Positions 23,989-30,017 of a DNA stretch of 30,017 nt are shown here, one piece after another. A program made the position numbers and the translations under genes. Origin of the DNA: CAZVWH01 sp964631175 (GTDB lineage Bacteria; Planctomycetota; Phycisphaerae; Sedimentisphaerales; Anaerobacaceae). The DNA is taken from contig CAZVWH010000031.1 in assembly GCA_964631175.1 (NCBI GenBank), positions 1 through 30,017 on the forward strand, given 5' to 3'. Each line of letters opens with the position of its first letter. Position 1 is the stretch's first letter. The notes below the pieces were generated by a model. That model was not told the origin of the DNA and made no database searches. It saw only the letters and a program-made list of their open reading frames with translations.

Positions 23989-26250
23989 ATGGGTTTAAAA
24001 AAGAGCGAAAAGAATCAAAAGCCCGTTTATTTAAATAAGAACACTCCTATAGAAGAGCGGGTTGAAGACCTCTTAAATAGAATGACCCTCGAAGAAAAAG
24101 TTTGTCAAATGGTAGCTTTCGGTGATTTTAAAAATGTTGATATATTCATTATCGAAGAAGACCGATTTGATTTTAAGCGTATGGAAGAAATCCTTTATAA
24201 TTCGATTTTTGAAAAAGGAGAATTCTCCGTTAAAAAGGCAAAGAAGGAAATAGGAAAAGGACTCGGCCAGTTAAGTGATATTGGGAGGTATTGCACGCCC
24301 AAAAATGGAGCAGAACGGGCAAATGAGGTTCAAAAATTTGCCAAAGAACACACCCGGCTTGGAATCCCGATAATAATACATGATGAATGTCTTCATGGCT
24401 GTGTAGCCTTAAACTCTACAAGTTATCCTCAAGCAATTGCTTTAGCGAGCACCTGGGATGATGAATTAATGGAGGAAATAGCTACAGCCATTGGGAAGGA
24501 AACAAAGAGTAGAGGTATTCATCAATGCCTTTCTCCAACCATAAATATTGCAAGAGACCCAAGATGTGGAAGAGCAGAGGAAACTTACGGAGAGGACCCT
24601 TATTTAACTGCACGTATGGCTGTTGCTTTTGTAAAGGGTGTTCAAAGCCGGGGCGTTGTTACGACCCCTAAACATTATGTCGCGAATTTTGTAGGTATCG
24701 GCGGCAGAGACAGTAATGAGATTCAACTTTCTGAAAGAATTTTACGAGAAATTTATTTCCCTGCTTTTAAGGCATGCGTTAAAGAAGCAAATGCTCTTTC
24801 AATTATGGCTGCTTATAATTCCCTTGATGGTATTGCCTGTTCCTCGCATAAGTGGCTCTTAACCGATGTCTTAAGGAAGGAATGGGGGTTCAAAGGAATC
24901 GTGGTCTCGGATTATTTTTCTGTTCTTGGTATATACGATAAACATAAGACCGCTGAAAATAAAGCCCAAGCAGCTAAACAGGCTGTCCAAGCAGGATTGG
25001 ATGTAGAGCTTCCACATCCGGATTGTTTCCCGGAGATTGTAGAGCTTGTCCAGAAAAATAAGATATCTATTGAAACGATCAATGAATGTGTGAGAAGGAT
25101 CCTGTGGGTCAAGTTTTGGGTGGGACTTTTTGAAAATCCTTACGTGGATCCGGAGTATGCGGAAAAGATATGTGATTGCAGTGAACATCGTCAATTAGCA
25201 TTGAAAGCCGCTCAAAAGTCTATCGTTTTGCTTAAAAACAATGAAAACATTCTGCCGTTAGAGAAAGATATTAAATCAATCGCTGTGATTGGTCCAAATG
25301 CTAACGAAGAACGTCTGGGAGGTTACAGCGGCAGAGAGATAAAGGTTGTGACACCTTTGGAGGGGATTAAAAATAGAGCTTCTAAAAATACAACGGTTCA
25401 TTTTTCTCAAGGATGCAATGTTACAGGAAAATCTAGAGAGGGCTTTAAAGCCGCAGTAAGCATTGCAAAGGCATCGGATGTTGCCGTTCTATTTATGGGC
25501 AATTCCGTTAAGACAGAGGGGGAGAACAGAGATAGATGTAATTTGGATTTGCCGGGGCTGCAGCAAGATCTAATAGAAGAAATTTGCAATACAGCAACAC
25601 CGGTCATTGTTGTACTAATAAGTGGAAGTGTTGTTACAATGGGTAAGTGGATCGATCATGTCCAGGCCGTCATAGAGGCATGGTACCCCGGTGAAGAAGG
25701 CGGAAATGCTATTGCTGATATTATATTCGGCAATTGCAATCCAGGCGGACGTCTGCCAATCACATTCGCAAAAACCACGGGACAACTGCCGTTGTATTAC
25801 AATTACAAACCATCCGGAAGAGTAGATGATTACGTTGACCTAAGAGGTGAGCAATCACTGTTTCCTTTTGGATGGGGACTATCTTATACAAAGTTTAAGT
25901 TCGGCAAACCTCGTTTGGAGAGGGCAGCCATTGGCCCGCATGAATCCACTCGTGTCCTTGTGGACGTAACAAATATAGGCGATGTTGTCGGTGACGAGGT
26001 AGTGCAGATGTACATTCGCGACAAAGTCAGCTCAGTGGCACGACCTGTAAAAGAATTAAAGGGCTTTAAGAGAATCAATCTAAAGCCAGGCCAGAAAAAG
26101 ACAGTCTCGCTTGATATAACACCGGAGCATCTGGCTTTCTATAACATCGATATGGATTATGTGGTCGAATCTGGTGAATTTGAAATTATGGTCGGCAATT
26201 CCTCCCGAGACCAAGACCTCCAAAAAGTCCTCTTACGTGTAAAGGCGTAG
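23989..26250 (+). CDS. GH3 beta-glucosidase/beta-xylosidase with FnIII-like domain
   Basis: A 753-residue GH3 enzyme of the large three-domain class. The TIM-barrel domain has DPRCGRAEETYGEDPYL, KHYVANF and the nucleophile Asp308 in VVSDYFS; the alpha/beta sandwich domain has VIGPNANEERLGGYSG and TEGENRDR, where Glu512 is the probable acid/base; the C-terminal FnIII-like domain has TNIGDVVGDEVVQMYIRD and VKELKGFKRINLKPGQ. It cleaves terminal beta-glucose or beta-xylose from oligosaccharides. No signal peptide is visible, so it is likely cytoplasmic. The start is ATG 23989 (MGLKKSEKNQ) with AAGGAG 6 bases upstream; the frame remains open to 23950 in repeat-derived sequence that is unlikely to be translated. 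Residues about 40-80 hold an insert (DFKNVDIFIIEEDRFDFKR) seen in bacterial xylosidase-like members. Confidence 0.92.
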   Translation: MGLKKSEKNQKPVYLNKNTPIEERVEDLLNRMTLEEKVCQMVAFGDFKNVDIFIIEEDRFDFKRMEEILYNSIFEKGEFSVKKAKKEIGKGLGQLSDIGRYCTPKNGAERANEVQKFAKEHTRLGIPIIIHDECLHGCVALNSTSYPQAIALASTWDDELMEEIATAIGKETKSRGIHQCLSPTINIARDPRCGRAEETYGEDPYLTARMAVAFVKGVQSRGVVTTPKHYVANFVGIGGRDSNEIQLSERILREIYFPAFKACVKEANALSIMAAYNSLDGIACSSHKWLLTDVLRKEWGFKGIVVSDYFSVLGIYDKHKTAENKAQAAKQAVQAGLDVELPHPDCFPEIVELVQKNKISIETINECVRRILWVKFWVGLFENPYVDPEYAEKICDCSEHRQLALKAAQKSIVLLKNNENILPLEKDIKSIAVIGPNANEERLGGYSGREIKVVTPLEGIKNRASKNTTVHFSQGCNVTGKSREGFKAAVSIAKASDVAVLFMGNSVKTEGENRDRCNLDLPGLQQDLIEEICNTATPVIVVLISGSVVTMGKWIDHVQAVIEAWYPGEEGGNAIADIIFGNCNPGGRLPITFAKTTGQLPLYYNYKPSGRVDDYVDLRGEQSLFPFGWGLSYTKFKFGKPRLERAAIGPHESTRVLVDVTNIGDVVGDEVVQMYIRDKVSSVARPVKELKGFKRINLKPGQKKTVSLDITPEHLAFYNIDMDYVVESGEFEIMVGNSSRDQDLQKVLLRVKA

Positions 26251-26429
26251 GTCTTAAATACAAAGGCCGCACTCTTACCTCGCAGCGATCCGTACTCCGT
26301 AGCACTTTGGAGGATAGAAGCCCCGCTTTGCAGAGTAACATGAGCAGGCAATCTGTCCATCCTACGAACTGTAGCTTTTCGTGAGGCAACAAATTAGGAT
26401 GCTTTTGGTTTTATTATGGACCTATAATC

Positions 26430-26723
26430 TTACGCTTCGACCACACGCCATACTTCATATACCTTGCGGCTAGGTGGCGCTTTGGCAATTTGGCCTATTT
26501 GCTCTTTTACTTTCGGTTCGGTATCTGCAAGAGCAGCTTCTGCGTCCTCCTTCGTTTCCCAAAGGCTCAGGGCCGCATATTCACCCATTGAGTCATCGCC
26601 TATAAACGTGGCGCTTTTAAATCCTTTCAGTGAATCTAGCACCGGTGTCCACTGCTCGCATAGTTTGTCTGCTGCCTGGCGCATCCCCGGCCCTAATGTA
26701 AATATGGTCCATAATGCATACAT
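26430..26723 (-). CDS. Small ABM-superfamily-like protein
   Basis: A 97-residue protein of the dimeric alpha/beta-barrel type (antibiotic biosynthesis monooxygenase-like). MYALWTIFTLGPGMRQAADK starts the first strand and helix, GFKSATFIGDDSMGEYAALS forms the central strands, and WETKEDAEAALADTEPKVKE the second helix. Proteins of this fold bind small hydrophobic or haem-like ligands, or act as quinol or stress-related monooxygenases; no catalytic residue identifies a substrate here. The ATG at 26723 has GGAG 8 bases upstream. It appears to be monocistronic, separated from folP by about 80 bases and transcribed in the same direction. Confidence 0.6.
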   Translation of the reverse strand: MYALWTIFTLGPGMRQAADKLCEQWTPVLDSLKGFKSATFIGDDSMGEYAALSLWETKEDAEAALADTEPKVKEQIGQIAKAPPSRKVYEVWRVVEA

Positions 26724-26806
26724 AATTCATTCTCCTGTCTTTCACTTATAACTTTGGTTCACATTACATTTTTAGTTCGTGACAGTCAGCATAATATCTG
26801 TCAATA

Positions 26807-27727
26807 TTAATTCTTTATAATAGCTCTTACAACCTTTATCACATCTACTATTTCAGCTACATCGTGGACGCGGACAATTGAGACGCCAGCGGTGACGCAT
26901 AAAGCGACCGTTGCAGCAGTGCCGAAAATTCGCTCGGCTGGTTTTTCTTTGCCGGTGAGCTTGCTGATAAAGCTCTTTCGGCTCGTGCCAATGAGCACAC
27001 GATAATCGGTCTCAACAAATTTGCGGATACTCCGCAAGATTAAGAGATTGTGCTCTAAGGTTTTGCCAAATCCTATCCCCGGGTCGATGAAAATTCTCTC
27101 TTTAGGTATGCCAAGCTGCTCCGCTCGCTTGGCCCTATCTAAAAGAAACTGCCGCACTTCGCTGACCACATCGTTATATTTCGGCTCAATCTGCATCGTC
27201 CGTGGTGTCCCCTGTATATGCATTAAAACAACCGGCACGTTCTGCTCTGCCGCCAGTCGTCCCATTCGCTCATCGCTCAAAGCTGTAATGTCATTTATCA
27301 TCGCCGCTCCCGCGTCCAAAGCAGCCTCGGCCACTTCATAACTGTATGTATCAATACTAATCGGCACATCGATCTTTTTCGCAAGTGCCTTTATCACAGG
27401 AACTACCCGTTTTATCTGCTGCTTAGGCGAAACAGGTGTGGAACCCGGCCTGGTAGATTCGCCGCCGACATCAATAATCGCAGCCCCATCGACAGCCATT
27501 TTCAGGCCTTGCTCGATTGCCTTATCAGGCTCGAAGAATCGGCCACCATCACTAAATGAATCCGGTGTAACATTCAAAACCCCCATAATAAGACAGCTCG
27601 CCCCGTTAGAAGCAGTTTGCACATCCGGCTTTACTTCGTTCCTACCAGAGCTTCTAATGGGGCCTCTGGAAAAATCCAAATGTCCCCTTGACCAATCGAT
27701 TATATTTGCACTGTCTAACTTTTTCAT
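26807..27727 (-). CDS. folP: Dihydropteroate synthase
   Basis: Joins 6-hydroxymethyl-dihydropterin diphosphate to p-aminobenzoate in folate synthesis (cytoplasm). All key blocks are present: MGVLNVTPDSFSDGG (about 48-62), DVGGESTRPG, SIDTYSYEVAEAAL, NDI, HIQGTP (usually HMQGTP), DPGIGFGKT and GTSRKSF. The start is ATG 27727, one base after the pdxB stop, so the genes are probably translationally coupled; the frame is open further to a TTG at 27745 but overlap with pdxB makes that less likely. The N-terminal 40 residues before the barrel are longer than in E. coli and not conserved. It is the third gene of the amrS-pdxB-folP operon. Confidence 0.93.
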   Translation of the reverse strand: MKKLDSANIIDWSRGHLDFSRGPIRSSGRNEVKPDVQTASNGASCLIMGVLNVTPDSFSDGGRFFEPDKAIEQGLKMAVDGAAIIDVGGESTRPGSTPVSPKQQIKRVVPVIKALAKKIDVPISIDTYSYEVAEAALDAGAAMINDITALSDERMGRLAAEQNVPVVLMHIQGTPRTMQIEPKYNDVVSEVRQFLLDRAKRAEQLGIPKERIFIDPGIGFGKTLEHNLLILRSIRKFVETDYRVLIGTSRKSFISKLTGKEKPAERIFGTAATVALCVTAGVSIVRVHDVAEIVDVIKVVRAIIKN

Positions 27728-27728
27728 T

Positions 27729-28877
27729 TTAAATCTTAAAACCAATCCCAGTTAGTTTATCCAAAAGTCTTTTTAATTTTTCCTCTGTGGCCATTAAAAT
27801 TTTTGTATTCTGGAATTCCCTGCGAACCGGATAATTCTTACGCAGGCTGTCGAAAAGACGACCTCTTTTTTCTGCTGGTTCTTTTAAGACTTGTCTGAGC
27901 TTTTGGTTATCCCTACTAATATCGTAGATATTTTGCACTACACACCGTAATACTTCCTGCTCATCGCCGTCATCTGGATTTATTGTTAATTCCGGCACGA
28001 TAGGCTCCGGCAAAAAATCCTTAACATCATATTTGGTTTCAAGGCCAAAGTAATCGCAGGCAGCTTTATAAATCATAATCATACCTGTAATTTTACCGTC
28101 CAGCGAATAACCGGCGATGTGCGGCGTACCAATATCAACCATCTCCAAAATTTCCGTGTCGATTTTTGGCTCATCCTCCCACACATCAAGGGCAACGGCT
28201 TTCAACAGTCCTGTTTTTATAGCTGCTTTTAAAGCTTCGCTGTCAACAACAGCACCACGTGAAGCATTGATAAAGATACAATTTTGTTTCATAGATTTGA
28301 AAAATTTCTCATCAACTAAATGAAACGTTTTATCAACACCATTGAAAGTCAACGGCGTATGAAGCGTTAAAAAGGCACAATCGAAAAGCTCTTCGATTGG
28401 CAGATATTTTGCATCGCCGGTTTGTCTCTGTAGTGGTGGGTCGTTTAGCTTAACCTTCATGCCGAGTGCCGCAGCTTTTTTAGCCACCCTGCTGCCGACG
28501 TTGCCTACGCCAATTACACCTATTGATTTGCCTTGAAGGTTAATTTTATGCCTCTGTCCTATTTCGAGCAGAGCCGCGATCACATACTCGGCTGCGGAAT
28601 TGGCATTCGAGCCTGGCGCAGATGCAAAACCGATATTTTTTTTTGATAGATACTCGGTATCTATATGATCAAAACCGATAGTAGCCGTACCTACAAAACG
28701 AACCCGGCTTTTATCTAATAAACCTGAATCTACATGCGTGACACTACGGACAATCAAGGCATCGGCATCAGTAACAACGGCTGGCGTGATTTCCCGTCCA
28801 CTAACAACATTAACTTTGCCAATAGAAGAAAAACACTCAGCTACAAACGGTATATTTGCATCCGCAATAATTTTCAC
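27729..28877 (-). CDS. pdxB: Erythronate-4-phosphate dehydrogenase
   Basis: NAD-dependent oxidation of 4-phosphoerythronate, a step of the DXP-independent-name B6 route (pyridoxal phosphate synthesis via PdxA/PdxJ). I start at GTG 28877 (VKIIADANIPFV) because GGAGAAAG lies just upstream and this matches the family's N-terminus; the frame is open to a TTG at 28910. The protein then has 382 residues, as usual. Visible features are the D-isomer dehydrogenase fold, the GTATIGFDHID block, the GVGNVG NAD motif (123-128), the catalytic Arg207 (NASRGAVVD), Glu236 (DVWEDEP) and His253 (PHIAGYS), the last followed by YSLDGKITG, typical of PdxB, and a C-terminal dimerisation domain. A serine-pathway SerA role is the alternative, but the IAGYS block favours PdxB. 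Confidence 0.88.
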   Translation of the reverse strand: MKIIADANIPFVAECFSSIGKVNVVSGREITPAVVTDADALIVRSVTHVDSGLLDKSRVRFVGTATIGFDHIDTEYLSKKNIGFASAPGSNANSAAEYVIAALLEIGQRHKINLQGKSIGVIGVGNVGSRVAKKAAALGMKVKLNDPPLQRQTGDAKYLPIEELFDCAFLTLHTPLTFNGVDKTFHLVDEKFFKSMKQNCIFINASRGAVVDSEALKAAIKTGLLKAVALDVWEDEPKIDTEILEMVDIGTPHIAGYSLDGKITGMIMIYKAACDYFGLETKYDVKDFLPEPIVPELTINPDDGDEQEVLRCVVQNIYDISRDNQKLRQVLKEPAEKRGRLFDSLRKNYPVRREFQNTKILMATEEKLKRLLDKLTGIGFKI

Positions 28878-28899
28878 CGCTTTCTCCAAACTCAATTTC

Positions 28900-29937
28900 T
28901 TATAGCTCAAAACCTGCGATTTCGGTGCCGCAGTCCGGACAACGGGAATTCTTTATGTGATTAGCAATTATTCTATAGCCGAGACGCTCGATCAACATCC
29001 TGCCGCATTTATAACAGAACGTGCTCTCCGACCTTGCCCCCGGCAAATTACCGAGGTAAATATAATGCAATCCCGCAGACTTTCCTATTTCATAAGCCCG
29101 CTCCAGACTGCTAATCGGCGTGGGCACAGAATCCAGATACTTATACTGGGGATGAAATCTGCTGATATGCCAGGGGACATCAGGGCCGGCCTTGGTGACA
29201 ATAAAATCGGTGAGTTTTTTTAACTCATCCTCGGAATCATTTTCGCCCGGCACCAATAAGGTCGTAATCTCAAGCCAGATGTCCGTATCCTTTGCAATAT
29301 GGTTAATCGTATCGAGCACCGGCTGCAAACGAGCGTGACACAGCCGTTTGTAGTAATCCTCGCTGAACGCTTTCAAATCTACGTTTATACCATTGAGCCA
29401 TTCCGCTGCAAAATTGATTGCCTCGATGGTCTCGTAGCCGTTACTGACAAAGACATTCGCCAGGCCGCGTTCTTTAGCCAGTCGGCCGCAATCGTTGCAA
29501 AGCTCCATAAAAATCGTCGGCTCGGTATAGGTATAAGCGATGCTCTTGCAGTTGTAGCGGACGGCAGATTCGACTATCTGCTGAGGACTTATTGCCTGCC
29601 CATCGATCCGCCCTTCTTCGATGGCTGCCTGGCTGATGTGCCAGTTCTGACAGAATTCACAGCGGAAATTACAGCCGACGCAGGCGATGGAAAAGCTCTG
29701 ACTGCCCGGCTGAAAATGAAATAAGGGCTTTTTCTCGATAGGGTCGGGATTAGCTGCACAAACCTTATTATAATTCAGTGAATACAATGTCCCATCAATA
29801 TTTTTGCGGACGCAGCATTGCCCCAATTTGCCATCCGAGATTAAGCACCGCCAGTTGCACAGCCCGCAGCGTACTTTTTTATCCCCCGCCGGCTCCCACA
29901 ATACCGCCTGCTTGATATTTTCTTTTGCTGAATCCAT
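28900..29937 (-). CDS. amrS: AmmeMemoRadiSam system radical SAM enzyme
   Basis: A 345-residue radical SAM protein (PflA-like branch, AmrS type). The Fe-S motif CNFRCEFC (C89-x3-C93-x2-C96) is preceded by the family's SFSIACVG, with a Cys-rich N-terminus (RCGLCNWRC, CC at 41-42). SAM-binding blocks follow (IAYTYTEPTIF, NVFVSNGYE, VDLKAFSEDYYKRL) and WHISRFHPQY near 245. The last 40 residues form a zinc-ribbon-like tail (CYKCGR...CPDCG). Its partners Memo and AMMECR1 are not in this window, and the reaction is unknown. ATG 29937 has AGGAA 7 bases upstream. It ends 22 bases before the pdxB start, forming an operon with pdxB and folP. Confidence 0.88.
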   Translation of the reverse strand: MDSAKENIKQAVLWEPAGDKKVRCGLCNWRCLISDGKLGQCCVRKNIDGTLYSLNYNKVCAANPDPIEKKPLFHFQPGSQSFSIACVGCNFRCEFCQNWHISQAAIEEGRIDGQAISPQQIVESAVRYNCKSIAYTYTEPTIFMELCNDCGRLAKERGLANVFVSNGYETIEAINFAAEWLNGINVDLKAFSEDYYKRLCHARLQPVLDTINHIAKDTDIWLEITTLLVPGENDSEDELKKLTDFIVTKAGPDVPWHISRFHPQYKYLDSVPTPISSLERAYEIGKSAGLHYIYLGNLPGARSESTFCYKCGRMLIERLGYRIIANHIKNSRCPDCGTEIAGFEL

Positions 29938-29975
29938 TATAAATTCCTATTGCTCTGTTGAAAAGAGTTCAGAAT

Positions 29976-30013
29976 GTCATTTCGAGCGAGCCGAAGGCGA
30001 GTCGAGAAATCTG
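29976..30013. repeat. Half copy of the dispersed repeat at 17692
   Basis: 38 bases identical to 17692-17729 except for two positions. The window ends inside or just after it, so a right arm may follow outside the window. Confidence 0.8.
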
Positions 30014-30017
30014 TTTT

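Noticed and set aside
26251..26429. A second gene before the ABM-like protein
   Set aside because: Short overlapping frames only, in repeat-like sequence related to the TCCTACGAA words; nothing protein-like.

Overview
The window reads as a piece of a bacterial chromosome of moderate GC content that specialises in plant polysaccharide breakdown. The style (long intergenic stretches full of dispersed hairpin repeats, secreted proteins of unknown family, many glycoside hydrolases, a radical SAM enzyme of the AMMECR1/Memo type) suggests a Planctomycetota-like or similar environmental bacterium, probably a metagenome-assembled genome. No marker gene proves this and the assignment is an inference. 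No rRNA, tRNA or CRISPR array was seen.

Region 1 (1-2240): the 3' part of an M3-family oligoendopeptidase gene (pepF-like), convergent with a complete DUF763 gene, then a truncated tRNA 2'-phosphotransferase (kptA) remnant. Region 2 (2477-8171, all minus strand): a LuxR-type HTH protein, then four exported proteins of unrecognised families: a helical protein with a Ca-binding-like loop, a Ser/Gly/Asp-rich protein and two short Gln/Asn/Gly-rich proteins. The last two share a leader and start context, and each is followed by the same two-level hairpin. This is the least explained part of the window. I treat it as a candidate surface or fibre-type locus, without homology evidence.

Region 3 (8469-14198, plus strand): a compact xylan utilisation cluster. 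It holds a GPH-family sugar symporter, a secreted GH10 xylanase, a GH43 beta-xylosidase and a second GH10 that has lost its signal peptide; its N-terminus is instead encoded by a repeat-like sequence. Region 4 (14245-16302): one glycine-zipper hypothetical protein and over 1.2 kb of repeat-rich DNA with four copies of a palindrome.

Region 5 (16303-26250, plus strand): a PfkB sugar kinase, a NagZ-like GH3, an AT-rich DUF2971 gene flanked by 20-bp direct repeats, a GH116-type beta-glycosidase and a two-domain GH3 with a C-terminal FnIII-like domain. None of these hydrolases has a signal peptide, so they probably finish the hydrolysis of imported oligosaccharides inside the cell; the kinase may phosphorylate a released sugar or nucleoside. 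Region 6 (26430-29937, minus strand): a small ABM-type protein, then a housekeeping operon transcribed amrS, pdxB, folP (radical SAM enzyme, vitamin B6 synthesis, folate synthesis). Half of a dispersed repeat, whose other copy lies at 17692, closes the window.

Several start codons were moved from the longest possible reading frame to a downstream ATG/GTG with a proper ribosome binding site; each case is stated in its entry.
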